The position numbers and the translations under genes are program-made. Below the pieces are notes generated by a model. It saw only the letters and a list, made by a program, of their open reading frames with translations, had not been told where the DNA came from and did not search any database. A stretch of 64,000 nucleotides of DNA from Bacillota bacterium (GTDB lineage Bacteria; Bacillota; Desulfotomaculia; Desulfotomaculales; Desulforudaceae), in assembly GCA_040757205.1 (NCBI GenBank), contig JBFLXL010000008.1, positions 33,363 through 97,362 of the forward strand, given 5' to 3'. Position 1 is the first letter of the stretch, and each line of letters opens with the position of its first letter. This document shows positions 25,053 to 32,913 of this stretch, piece by piece.

Positions 25053-26027
25053 TTAGACTGTGAGGCCGGCGCGGGGGTTGAACCGGGAGACGTCCCGCAG
25101 CTTCTCAAGCAATTCCTTCTCCGCTGCACTCGGGCGCTCCGGGAGGCGGACCTCCAGCCGGACCAGCAGGTTGCCGGGGGGCTTGCCATCCGCGCCCGGG
25201 AGCCCGAGCCGCTTCAGTCGCAACACCGTGCCGTTCTGGCTGCCGGGCGGCACGTTCACGGTGACCGTCCCTTTCAAGTAGGGGAACTCCACCTTGGCCC
25301 CCAGAGCGGCCTCGGGCACCGTCACCGGCAGTGTGCACTCCAGGTCCCGCCCCTTCAAGCCGAAGAAATGGTGGGGGCGCACCCGGATATGCACGTATAG
25401 GTCGCCGGCCGATCCGCCGTAGCCACCGGGTTGACCCCCGCTCGGCACCCGGATCCGGGTTCCGTCCTCGGTGCCTGCCGGCACCTTGAGCCGGAAAGTC
25501 TGCCCGTTGAGGCTGAGCTGCTTCTCGCTGCCGTGGAAGGCCTCCCGCAGGCTGATCTCTACCGTGCCTTCCAGATCCACGCCCCGGTAGGCGCCGCGGC
25601 CCTCGCCGAAAACGTCGCGGCCCCCGAACGGCCCTTCCATCCCGCCACCAACGCCGCCGCCGCCGAAGAATATCCGGAAGAAGTCGCTGAACCCGTCGGC
25701 GCCCTCGCCGCCGAAGGTGAACCGTACTCCCTGGCCGCCGTTCTGGGCCCGCCCCCACGGGCCGGCGTGCCGGAAGCCGCCGTCGGCCCGGTGAAAACCG
25801 AACGCCTCGTTCCAGTCTTCCGGAATCTCGTCGTACTTCGCCCGCTTATCCGGGTTGCCGAGCACCTCGTAGGCCTCGCTGATTTCCTTGAAACGGGCGG
25901 CCGCGTCCGGCTCCTTGCTCTGGTCGGGGTGGTATTTCCGCGCCAGTTTGCGGTAGGCGGCCTTGATCTGCTTCTGGTCGGCTTTCCGGTCCACACCGAG
26001 TATAGCGTAATAGTCCTTGTATTCCAC
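25053..26027 (-). CDS. cbpA: DnaJ/CbpA-type co-chaperone lacking the zinc finger
   Basis: The J domain (residues 1-70) has the HPD triad in RKYHPDQSKE. A glycine/phenylalanine-rich linker (about 75-140) follows, then the two client-binding beta domains (GTVEISLREAFHGSEKQL, VTVNVPPGSQNGTVLRLKRLG). The four CxxCxGxG repeats of classical DnaJ are absent, so it is CbpA/type II. It stimulates DnaK ATPase and hands over substrates. GTG start after AAGGAGG. It lies between hsp20 and clpB in the heat-shock cluster. Confidence 0.92.
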   Translation of the reverse strand: MEYKDYYAILGVDRKADQKQIKAAYRKLARKYHPDQSKEPDAAARFKEISEAYEVLGNPDKRAKYDEIPEDWNEAFGFHRADGGFRHAGPWGRAQNGGQGVRFTFGGEGADGFSDFFRIFFGGGGVGGGMEGPFGGRDVFGEGRGAYRGVDLEGTVEISLREAFHGSEKQLSLNGQTFRLKVPAGTEDGTRIRVPSGGQPGGYGGSAGDLYVHIRVRPHHFFGLKGRDLECTLPVTVPEAALGAKVEFPYLKGTVTVNVPPGSQNGTVLRLKRLGLPGADGKPPGNLLVRLEVRLPERPSAAEKELLEKLRDVSRFNPRAGLTV

Positions 26028-26164
26028 TCCGGCACACCTCCTTCACCGGGTAATCCTATCCTAAAGAAAGAGCGAGGGGGAAAACCGCCTCGCTGCTTAA
26101 AAACTACGTCGGGGGGAGTTGATCTGACTCTTACAGGACTCAGCCAACCGGTACTCAGCCAACG

Positions 26165-26602
26165 TTACTCTTCGATCTGAATCTGGATCTGCTTCGGCCG
26201 CAACTCGTCGGACTTGGGCAGCACGATCTCCAGCACCCCGTTGCGCAGGGCGGCCTTGACGGCGTCCTGCTTCACCGGCACGCCGATGGTGAAACTCCGT
26301 TGCGCCGTGCCGTACGGCCGTTCCAGCCGCAGCTGCCGGGCGTTCTCCGGCACAACTTGAGCCCGTTCCGCCTGGACGACGAGCTGGTTCCCCAGGAGCT
26401 GGATCTTGATGTCTTCCTGCTTCACCCCGGGCACATCGAGGTAGAGGAGCAGGCTGTCCACCGTCTCGAAAAAGTCGGCGCTGCCGAACGTGTCGTGGTG
26501 GTTGCGCTCGACGGAGCGGAGCAGGCTGTCGTCGAACAGGCGGTTCATTGCCCGCTGCAGGTTCTGCATGTCCCGGAATGGATCCCACCGCACCAATGTC
26601 AT
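26165..26602 (-). CDS. Hsp20/alpha-crystallin small heat-shock protein
   Basis: The opening MTLVRWDPFRDMQNLQRAMN is the classic bacterial Hsp20 N-terminus. The alpha-crystallin domain runs from about residue 40 to 130 (LYLDVPGVKQEDIKIQLLGN, FTIGVPVKQDAVKAALRNGV, LEIVLPKSDE). It forms oligomers that hold unfolding proteins without ATP. ATG 26602 or the GTG immediately before it could be used; both follow GGAGG. It lies between hspR and dnaJ, so heat-shock control by HspR is likely. Confidence 0.93.
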   Translation of the reverse strand: MTLVRWDPFRDMQNLQRAMNRLFDDSLLRSVERNHHDTFGSADFFETVDSLLLYLDVPGVKQEDIKIQLLGNQLVVQAERAQVVPENARQLRLERPYGTAQRSFTIGVPVKQDAVKAALRNGVLEIVLPKSDELRPKQIQIQIEE

Positions 26603-26659
26603 CACTTGAACACCTCCGAGTGAATTAGAGTTTTTGGATCACCGAGACTCCCCCGACGT

Positions 26660-26950
26660 TCACTCCCTTTCGCGTTCCCGCGACCCCGTGATCACCGGAC
26701 CCAGGATTTCCTCCAGTTGGAGGATGATCTGCACCCCGGCCAGGTTGACCCCCTTCACCTGGGTCAGGTAGCGGACCCTCTGGATCAGTTCCAGGTCCGC
26801 CCGCGAATACAGGCGGATGTTGCCCTTGGTCCGGGCCGGCCGGACCAAGCCGCACTCCTCGTAGATGCGCAGCGTCCGAGGGTGGATCTCCAGCATTTCG
26901 GCCGCTATCCCAATTACGTATACAGGCTCTCTATCTCCGATCCTGAACAT
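26660..26950 (-). CDS. hspR: MerR-like heat-shock repressor HspR
   Basis: The 96-residue product has VYVIGIAAEMLEIHPRTLRIYEE, the MerR winged helix with the HPRTLR recognition region of HspR proteins, and then NIRLYSRADLELIQRVRYLT. HspR represses chaperone genes and releases them when DnaK is titrated. Here it is the promoter-proximal gene of hspR-hsp20-dnaJ-clpB, so it is probably autoregulated. The canonical HAIR operator is not obvious, but a 13-bp palindrome overlaps the -35 box of the promoter. Confidence 0.9.
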   Translation of the reverse strand: MFRIGDREPVYVIGIAAEMLEIHPRTLRIYEECGLVRPARTKGNIRLYSRADLELIQRVRYLTQVKGVNLAGVQIILQLEEILGPVITGSRERERE

Positions 26951-26989
26951 TGGATGACCCTCCTAGACGTCAGCCCACCTACTAAGTTG

Positions 26990-27020
26990 ATTATATACAC
27001 CCTAACAATATTATTGTCAA
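26990..27020 (-). promoter_or_regulatory. Promoter and palindrome of the heat-shock operon
   Basis: On the minus strand TTGACA (27015-27020) is followed 17-19 bases later by overlapping TATATA/TATAAT (26990-26997). The palindrome ACAATAATATTGT (27005-27017) overlaps the -35 box and is the best repressor-site candidate. The transcript would lead into hspR. Confidence 0.65.
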
Positions 27021-27151
27021 GTGGTCTGGATTTTTATGCATGACGGGCCTGACGGCCGGGCGGCCCAGCTGTGGCAGATAGCTTTGTTTTACTTGGCGAG
27101 GCGCCTGTTTGCACCGAAATACGGCCTTGGAGACAGGTAATCCCGGATATT

Positions 27152-27178
27152 GCGCTTGGCCCCCGAAAGCGCTTTTTT
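27152..27178 (+). terminator. Terminator-like hairpin with T-run
   Basis: GCGCTT pairs with AAGCGC around a nine-base loop and is followed by six T residues. An overlapping alternative pairing is CCCGAAA with TTTCGGG. No plus-strand gene ends here, so it may act as a leader attenuator for the phosphoesterase gene downstream. The rest of the 26951-27335 gap holds no gene I can support. Confidence 0.35.
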
Positions 27179-27335
27179 CGGGCCGGAATCCGAGTAGAGG
27201 AGGAGTTCGGTTGTGGCTGTCGAAAATCTTTTGTCGTCGCGGTGGGCAGAGTAGAATCAGCGACAGTCCCGCGGGGGCGGAACGGAACAGTTCACCGGCG
27301 CGGCTGGAAAGCCGGCAGGCGGGAGTGAACCGGAG

Positions 27336-27830
27336 ATTATTATCGGCGTCATCGCGGACACTCACATCCCATCCCGGGCCCGGGCCGTTCCGGCTCCGGT
27401 GCTGGAGGCGTTCGCACGGGTGGACCTCATTATCCACGCCGGGGACCTGACCGACCTGAAGGTACTGGACGACTTGTCCCGCCTGGCGCCGGTGGCGGCC
27501 GTGGCCGGGAACATGGACTCGTGGGAGGTCCGGCGCCGGCTGGGCGAGACCAGGCTCCTGGAACTGGAGGGCTTCCGGATCGGCATCCTGCACGGGCACG
27601 GAGGCTACGCGGGCGCTCAGCACCGCGCCCTGGCCGCCTTTCCCGGAGCGCACTGCGTGGTGTTCGGCCACACCCACGCCCCGTACTGCGAGCGGAGTTC
27701 GAGCGGTGTACTGCTCTTCAACCCCGGTTCGCCCACCGACCGCCGCCGGCAGCCCCGTGCCTCGTACGGATTGCTGCACCTGGGGCGGGAGATCAGGGGC
27801 GAAATACGATATCTGGATGGAGGGGATTAG
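27336..27830 (+). CDS. MJ0936/YfcE-type metallophosphoesterase
   Basis: The metal-binding motifs run in order: IADTH (D and H), LIIHAGDLTD, VAGNMD, ILHGHG and VVFGHTHAP. The product of about 165 residues has normal family length. These enzymes hydrolyse phosphodiesters with two bound metal ions. The essential first motif IIIGVIADTHIPSRA lies upstream of the first ATG, GTG or TTG in frame. I therefore place the start at ATT 27336, ten bases after GGCGGGAG; a frameshift just after GTG 27326 is the alternative. It is followed by a small gene three bases later. Confidence 0.82.
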   Translation: MIIGVIADTHIPSRARAVPAPVLEAFARVDLIIHAGDLTDLKVLDDLSRLAPVAAVAGNMDSWEVRRRLGETRLLELEGFRIGILHGHGGYAGAQHRALAAFPGAHCVVFGHTHAPYCERSSSGVLLFNPGSPTDRRRQPRASYGLLHLGREIRGEIRYLDGGD

Positions 27831-27833
27831 GAG

Positions 27834-28121
27834 TTGGAGTACAAGCCGAGACCGAGAAAAGTGGAACTGCGGGACGCCGTGGACATTTTTCTGGACAGTC
27901 CGGACATCCTCCCCATCTACACCGTCAAAAAGGGGGACTACGCCGTCCAGATCCAGGAGGACCAGCACCTGTACCTGATCTTTGAGACCCGGGGCCAGGG
28001 CATAGTGATGGGGAAGTTGCCGCCGGACCTGGTCCGCCTGATCCCCGTCGAGGACGAGGAAGCGCACTACGAAGCCCGGTCGTTCATGCTGCGCCGCCTC
28101 AAGGAGGCGGGGCTGGCTTAG
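27834..28121 (+). CDS. Conserved-looking small protein, function unknown
   Basis: The 95-residue product starts MEYKPRPRKVELRDAVDIFL and contains YTVKKGDYAVQIQEDQHLYL, with a regular alternation of strands and helices. No membrane segment is present and I do not recognise the family. It begins three bases after the phosphoesterase stop, with GGAGG about ten bases before its TTG start, so the two are cotranscribed. Confidence 0.6.
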   Translation: MEYKPRPRKVELRDAVDIFLDSPDILPIYTVKKGDYAVQIQEDQHLYLIFETRGQGIVMGKLPPDLVRLIPVEDEEAHYEARSFMLRRLKEAGLA

Positions 28122-28237
28122 GAGAAAGCCGGACCGGTTGGGCCGCGGCGGGCGCCGGTGCCGCGGGCTTGCCGCTGACATAGGGAGGGCCCAATAGCGG
28201 GGAAGTCGTGGGGACCCGTAGAAAGAGAAGGTGACCA

Positions 28238-28273
28238 GGAAGCGCGGACCCGGAGGCAAGGGTCCGCGCTTCC
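28238..28273 (+). terminator. Strong hairpin downstream of the phosphoesterase operon
   Basis: A 14-bp perfect inverted repeat (GGAAGCGCGGACCC with GGGTCCGCGCTTCC) around an eight-base loop is followed by a short TTT. It is about 120 bases beyond the last gene of the operon. The T-run is weak, so efficiency is uncertain. I see no gene in the surrounding 28122-28457 gap. Confidence 0.5.
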
Positions 28274-28457
28274 TTTCGGCCGGCCGCAGGCCTGTGTCTA
28301 GGCGGACCGGCGATTCGCCGGCCCCGGCGACACGGCCCGTGAGACGGCCGGCCCGGATGCCGGCCGGGAAAAGGGCCCGGCTGGTGAAGTACGGCAAGGC
28401 CAAGGCTTGGCTAAAGACCCCGCCGGCCTATTCCGAGCCGGTTTCCTGACTTTTTTG

Positions 28458-29384
28458 CTAGCCGCTCTTCCCCAGCGCGTCCTTGAGCGCCTCGGCGAGG
28501 TTTGAGTAGCGGTGCTGGAAGCCGAGCCCCTTCATGCGGGCCGGGAACACGCGCTGGCCGGTCAGCAGGAGGTCCGCCATCTCGCCCAGGACCAGGCGCA
28601 GGGCGGCGGACGGCACGGGCAGAAACGCCGGCCGGCCCAGAATCCGGCCCATGATCCGGGCGAACTCGATGTTGCGCACCGGGTGCGGGGCGGTCACGTT
28701 CACCGGGCCGTGCAGTTTGTCCGCCTTCAGGGCCAGCGTGACGGCGGCGGCGGCGTCCTCGAGGTGCACCCACGACATCCACTGCCGCCCGCTGCCGAGC
28801 GGGCCGCCCAGCCCGAGCTGGAACGGGGTGATCATCCGGGACAGGAGGCCGCCCCCCGGCCCCAGCACCATGCCGAAGCGGGCGGCGACCACCCTTGCGC
28901 CGAATTCCCCCGCCGCCCGGGCCTCCGCCTCCCAGGCGACGCAGACGCGGGCCAGAAAGTCGTCCCCGGGCTCGGACTCCTCGTTCAAGTCTTCATTGCC
29001 CCGGTCGCCGTAGTAGCCCACCGCCGAGGCGCTGACCAGGATCCGCGGCCGGGGGTCGGCGGCCTGCAGGGCTTTCACCAGCGCCCGGGTGGTGTCCACC
29101 CGGCTGGAGAGGATGCGCTGCTTGGCGTCCGCCGACCAGCGGCCGAGGGCGATGGACTCCCCGGCCAGGTTGACCACGGCGTCCGCCCCGGTGAACAGGG
29201 CGGGGTCGGGCAGGACCGGGTTCCAGCGCGCCAACTCGGTGTTGCGCGGCGCGGACAGGGCCACCGCCTTGATGTCGGCGGGCGACTCGCGGGTCAACAC
29301 GGTCACCCGGTGCCCGCGGTCGGCCAGGTGCCGGGACAGGGCCCGGCCCACGAAACCTCTTCCCCCCGTGATCACAACGTGCAC
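28458..29384 (-). CDS. TIGR01777-type NAD(P)-binding epimerase (YfcH-like)
   Basis: The Rossmann start VVITGGRGFVGRALSRHLAD is followed by AVVNLAGESIALGRWSADAK, the family-specific block. LVSASAVGYYGDRGNEDLNE then supplies the catalytic Tyr region, and WMSWVHLEDAA and MADLLLTGQRVFPARM lie near the C-terminus. The 308-residue length is normal. Family members are extended-SDR proteins whose substrate is not established; one plant relative acts in chloroplast division. Nearby genes give no pathway clue. Confidence 0.87.
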   Translation of the reverse strand: MHVVITGGRGFVGRALSRHLADRGHRVTVLTRESPADIKAVALSAPRNTELARWNPVLPDPALFTGADAVVNLAGESIALGRWSADAKQRILSSRVDTTRALVKALQAADPRPRILVSASAVGYYGDRGNEDLNEESEPGDDFLARVCVAWEAEARAAGEFGARVVAARFGMVLGPGGGLLSRMITPFQLGLGGPLGSGRQWMSWVHLEDAAAAVTLALKADKLHGPVNVTAPHPVRNIEFARIMGRILGRPAFLPVPSAALRLVLGEMADLLLTGQRVFPARMKGLGFQHRYSNLAEALKDALGKSG

Positions 29385-29776
29385 GTGGATACCTCCTCTT
29401 TAGAAGCCTTAGAAGCCCGCAAGCTGATTCCCGGTCACAAACCAAAGCGTGCCCGGCGGGAGCGGCGGCTGGTGCCGGTTGGGACCGCCCCCTGGGCTTT
29501 TCCACCATATTACCACAGAACCGGCAGGGTGTGGCATTTGGGAAGCACCGGTTTTTTGGGGCTGCGGAGGTGTTTTAGGTTCCGCTCCCGCCGGGCCGGG
29601 GTTTATGGGGGTTTGGCGGCTGATTGGGACGGGCAGGGAAGGGGGAACGCCGGCGGCTGCCCGGAGGCGCTTTTCTTCCGGGCAGGGGTTTGCGCGGGGC
29701 GCAAAAATAAGTTTACAATACCTCTTGGAGCGGAAAACAAGAGCCGGTAAACAAACAAGGAGAGGATGAGGGTTGA
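29385..29776. promoter_or_regulatory. Intergenic region with a probable promoter for the YkgJ-type gene
   Basis: This 392-base gap lies between divergent genes. TTGCGC (about 29690) and TACAAT (about 29715), roughly 18 bases apart, could form the promoter of the downstream rightward gene. I see no reading frame with coding character and no RNA motif. Confidence 0.35.
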
Positions 29777-30535
29777 TTGGAGAAAAATAAGCGCCGGGTG
29801 GCTCTGAACGGGAGCCCGATTTTCGAGGCCCACGAGACGTTCCGGTGTTCCTGCCACGCCGGTCTGCCGTGCTACAACTCGTGCTGCGGGGACATCGACA
29901 TCTTCCTGTCCCCGTACGACGTGGTGCGGATGAAGAACCGGCTCGGGGTGACTTCCGGGGAGTTTTTGCGCGCCTACACCGCCCGGGTCCCCACCAGGGG
30001 GGGGCTTTCCCTGGTGCGGCTCGAGATGCGGGACGACGCGGGAAAGACCTGCCACTTCGTGGCATCCGAGGGCTGCCGCATTTACCCCGACCGCCCCTGG
30101 GCCTGCCGGATGGCGCCGATCGACATCAACAGCCAGGGTGAGTACCACTTCATTTTCAACGACTCGCAGTGCCTGGGGCTCAAGGAAAAGGCGGAGTGGA
30201 CGGTCGAGACCTGGATGCGGGACCAGGACATGCTCGTTTACGACGAGCTGGAAGCCGTGTTCCGGGACCTTCCTTCCCGGCTGCGCTTCCCCGGCTTGCC
30301 GAGCCTGGACCGGCACGTCGCCGAGATGTACTTCATGGCCTGCTACGACGTGGACCGGTTCCGGAGCTTTGTCTTCGACACGGACTTCATCCGGGAGTAC
30401 GGGGTGACGGACGGGGTGGCCGCGCTGCTCAGGGCCGATGACGCGGCGCTGATGCAGTTCGGCTTTGGCTGGCTCGCGGGCGGGGTGGACGTGCGCAAGA
30501 CCATGGAACTGCGGGACCAGCTGCAGTCCGCCTGA
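29777..30535 (+). CDS. YkgJ-family cysteine-cluster protein
   Basis: The N-terminal third holds the cysteine array CSCHAGLPCYNSCCGDIDIF, followed later by CHFVASEGCRIYPDRPWACR. This is the zinc/iron-chelating pattern of YkgJ proteins. A long tail (YFMACYDVDRFRSFVF...) follows, as in the larger clostridial members. The bound metal and role are unproven. I choose TTG 29777 with GAGAGG upstream. The gene converges on a hypothetical gene. Confidence 0.82.
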   Translation: MEKNKRRVALNGSPIFEAHETFRCSCHAGLPCYNSCCGDIDIFLSPYDVVRMKNRLGVTSGEFLRAYTARVPTRGGLSLVRLEMRDDAGKTCHFVASEGCRIYPDRPWACRMAPIDINSQGEYHFIFNDSQCLGLKEKAEWTVETWMRDQDMLVYDELEAVFRDLPSRLRFPGLPSLDRHVAEMYFMACYDVDRFRSFVFDTDFIREYGVTDGVAALLRADDAALMQFGFGWLAGGVDVRKTMELRDQLQSA

Positions 30536-30601
30536 TTCGGTTGGGTCAGCCGTTTGGGAGCCGCCGCCAGGGCGCCTGATTTGGGCGGGCGGCGGCAACG
30601 G

Positions 30602-31063
30602 TCAGGGGTCGCCGCCGCCGGGGCCGCCGGTCGTCAGGAGGCCGAGCTGCGCGGCGAACACCTCCGGGTCGTGGTAGTCGACGTTGTGGTACTCCAGTTC
30701 CCCGGTTTCATAGATGCGCACCGCGAGGGTGTTTCCGCCCTCGGTGAAGCTTAGGTCGACCAGCATCTGGCCCAAGAGACAGTCATAGTTTTCGTCGACC
30801 ACGGGGCAGCCAGCCTGCTTCAGAATGGTGAGCAGCCCGCGGAGCACGGCGGCCCCCGCGGTTTTCTGGAATTCTTCCCGCACGCCCTGGTTGACGAGCG
30901 CCAGGTCTTTTTCCACCAGGGCGGCCACCTGGCCGAGTTCCTCGATGCTCGCCGCCAGGTACCGGGGCGCCCGGTTGATCGGCAGGGCCCGGGTGAGTGT
31001 GCCCTGGGCCTCCCGGACCGCCTTGAGGATGTGCTTCAGGTCGTGGGTTTTCTCGGGTTGCAT
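30602..31063 (-). CDS. Hypothetical protein downstream of the redox operon
   Basis: The 153-residue product starts MQPEKTHDLKHILKAVREAQ and appears mixed alpha/beta, with a glycine-rich tail. It has no signal peptide, membrane helix or recognised motif; two cysteines (GCPVVDENYDC) are present. The ATG follows GGGGGATTGGG. It lies 23 bases after the selenoprotein-like gene on the same strand, so it is probably in that operon, though no function follows from that. Confidence 0.6.
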   Translation of the reverse strand: MQPEKTHDLKHILKAVREAQGTLTRALPINRAPRYLAASIEELGQVAALVEKDLALVNQGVREEFQKTAGAAVLRGLLTILKQAGCPVVDENYDCLLGQMLVDLSFTEGGNTLAVRIYETGELEYHNVDYHDPEVFAAQLGLLTTGGPGGGDP

Positions 31064-31086
31064 GTCCCAATCCCCCTGCCTGCTTT

Positions 31087-31710
31087 TCAGTTCAGGAGTT
31101 GTCCGGCCAGATGGAGCGTACTCTCCAGGCTCGCTGGCCCCCAGCCGATGGAGCTGTGCCGGACAACGCCTTCGCGGTCCAGATAGACGGTCACCGGGAT
31201 GCCTTGAACCTGGTAGAGCCGGCTCACCTCGCGCTTGCTGTCAAGCAGGACCTCCACCCGCAAGTCATGTTTGGCGATAAAGTCAGCCAACTGTTTTTCC
31301 CGGTCGGCGGCAATCAGCACCACGTCCAGGCCCCGTCCGTGCCAATCCTCCATATAGGGCTGCAACTGCAGCACCTTGTTCACGCAGGGCCTTCAGCCCA
31401 GTGAGAAGAACAGCAGCATTACGGCACGGCCTTGGAAGTCATCCGGCAGCGATACTTCGCCCCCGATCAGGGACGGCAGCCGGAAAGCGGGCGCCGGTGT
31501 GCCGGTTGCCGGCCATTCAAGCGGCGGCGGCAGCGGAGCGGCAGTCCCGCTTGGAGCCTCAGGGGCCGCGTTCCGGTCGGGAGGGGTGGTGCTCCCGTTC
31601 GGTGCCGGCCCCCCGAAACCGCAGCCGGCGGCGGCGAGCAGCAGTCCGGCGAGCATCATCCCGGCCAGTAAGAGGGCCGGAATCGGCTTAGAGCGTTTTA
31701 AGCTTCGCAT
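31087..31710 (-). CDS. TlpA/ResA-like lipoprotein with selenocysteine in the redox motif
   Basis: Read through a single in-frame TGA (31393-31395), the 207-residue product is one continuous thioredoxin-fold lipoprotein. It has a lipobox LLLAAAGC (Cys30), a linker, TPAPAFRLPSLIGGEVSLPD, MLLFFSLG-U-RPC and then the C-terminal half with QGIPVTVYLDREGVV (cis-Pro loop). The TGA replaces the first Cys of the CxxC motif, giving U106-R-P-C109. A SECIS-like hairpin lies 17 bases downstream. AAGGAGG precedes the ATG. It overlaps the upstream polyferredoxin gene by 13 bases. It should act outside the membrane as a thiol/disulfide or peroxide reductase. If UGA were not recoded, the gene would be two fragments. 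Confidence 0.82.
31357..31375 (-). promoter_or_regulatory. Bacterial SECIS element
   Basis: On the transcript, GCUGC pairs with GCAGC around the loop AGUU, a single U is bulged, and two further G-C pairs close the stem. A bulged U and a G-U in the apical loop are the features SelB reads in known bacterial SECIS elements. The loop begins 25 bases after the UGA, within the spacing I know for such elements. Confidence 0.75.
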
Positions 31711-32528
31711 TTTCTCACCTCCTTGTCCGCCACGCGGGCGGTAAAGGTGAGCGCCCCGGTGGGGCAGACCCGGGTGCATTCCAGGCACCGGATGCATTCG
31801 GGGTGGTTCGGGGCGCGGTCCACCGCGATCTGCAACGGGCAGGCGCCGCGGCAGGAGTGACACTGCCGGCAGCGGTCCGCCCGGTAGTCGAGCCGCCAGA
31901 CGCTGACCGGGTTCATCAGCCCGTAGAAGGCGCCGAGCGGGCAGGCGGTCCGGCAGAAGGGGCGGTACACGAACACCATCGCCACCAGGAAGGCGGCCAG
32001 CACCCCCACCTTCCAGAAGAAGAGCGGCCCCATCAGCGCCCGGAGCGCCGGGTCGCGCAGGCCGACCAGCAAACCCGCCTCCAGCGTGCCCGCCGGGCAG
32101 ACGTAGGTGCAGAAATAGGGCGCGCCGAGGCCGGCGGTGCTCACCAGGAGCGCGGGCAGGAACAGGACGGCGGCCAGCATCAGGTACTTGGCCGCGAGCA
32201 GAATGGACGGAATCCGAACCTTGCGCGCCCCAGGCCGGGCCAGCACCTCCTGGAGCAGGCCGAACGGGCAGAGCCAGCCGCAGACCAGCCGCCCGGCCAG
32301 CGCCCCGGCCGCGGTAACGATCCCAACCACGTACAGCGACACGGTCTGTCCCGGCATGGCCAGCAGCACCTGGTAGGAACCGACCGGGCAGGCGCCAAGT
32401 GCTCCGGGGCAGGAGTAGCAGTTCAAAAACGGAACACAGACCTGCTTGAGCGGGCCCTGGTAGATCCGGCCCTCGGCGAAGCCGGAAAGGTGGCCGTTGG
32501 CGGCCAGTGCCGAGGCAAGCTGGACCAT
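31698..32528 (-). CDS. Membrane polyferredoxin (NapH/MauN-like 4Fe-4S protein)
   Basis: The product of about 276 residues has several membrane helices punctuated by cysteine motifs: LNCYSCPGALGACPVGS, LVCGWLCPFGLLQE, FCTYVCPAGT and FCRTACPLGAFYG. It ends with two ferredoxin-type clusters (CRQCHSCRGACP and CIRCLECTRVCP). Such proteins pass electrons across or along the membrane. ATG 32528 is the first canonical start; homology may extend a few residues further (WPNPRRR). It lies between a CxxC membrane peptide and a thioredoxin-fold lipoprotein, and probably feeds electrons to the latter. Confidence 0.87.
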   Translation of the reverse strand: MVQLASALAANGHLSGFAEGRIYQGPLKQVCVPFLNCYSCPGALGACPVGSYQVLLAMPGQTVSLYVVGIVTAAGALAGRLVCGWLCPFGLLQEVLARPGARKVRIPSILLAAKYLMLAAVLFLPALLVSTAGLGAPYFCTYVCPAGTLEAGLLVGLRDPALRALMGPLFFWKVGVLAAFLVAMVFVYRPFCRTACPLGAFYGLMNPVSVWRLDYRADRCRQCHSCRGACPLQIAVDRAPNHPECIRCLECTRVCPTGALTFTARVADKEVRKCEA

Positions 32529-32572
32529 TCTCCGCCGCGGGTTCGGCCAAGAGATCGGGTTTGCCCGCAGGC

Positions 32573-32713
32573 CTAACGGATGCCGATGCATTCCAGGCAA
32601 ATCACGGCGGCTTTGTGGAACACATCCGCCGCCTCGCCACGGGCCAATCCGGCCAGAATCAGCCCGAACCCCAAGGCCGCGAATCCGTAAGAAATCCAAC
32701 GCCGGGTCTTCAA
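32573..32713 (-). CDS. CD1871A-type CxxC-motif membrane peptide
   Basis: This 46-residue gene reads KTRRWISYGFAALGFGLILA as a single membrane helix, then GEAADVFHKAAVICLECIGI ending in a CLEC motif. It matches the short CD1871A-type CxxC proteins that accompany polyferredoxin and TlpA-like genes in clostridia. TTG 32713 follows AAAGGTGG. It stands 44 bases upstream of the polyferredoxin start and is the first gene of the redox operon. Confidence 0.8.
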   Translation of the reverse strand: MKTRRWISYGFAALGFGLILAGLARGEAADVFHKAAVICLECIGIR

Positions 32714-32913
32714 GCGGCACTCCACCTTTCACCGGTCTATATTGGACCTCGGCCCCCGAATCTCCTGCCTGTCAACAGGGGACGCGTGCGTGGGAACGAG
32801 AGACGGACCTTGCGGAAAGGCTCCAGCCGTGCCCGGTCGGTGCCGGACACGGCTGGTTTCAGTCCGTAAGAACATAAAACTCGTCCGAAGAGAAAGAACC
32901 CCGGTTCCAGAAG

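Noticed and set aside
27071..27328. 85-codon open frame upstream of the metallophosphoesterase
   Set aside because: No ribosome site, no recognisable domain, and it overlaps a terminator-like hairpin.
28231..28449. Basic 72-codon open frame after the phosphoesterase operon
   Set aside because: It consists largely of a strong inverted repeat and Arg/Pro-rich low-complexity sequence.
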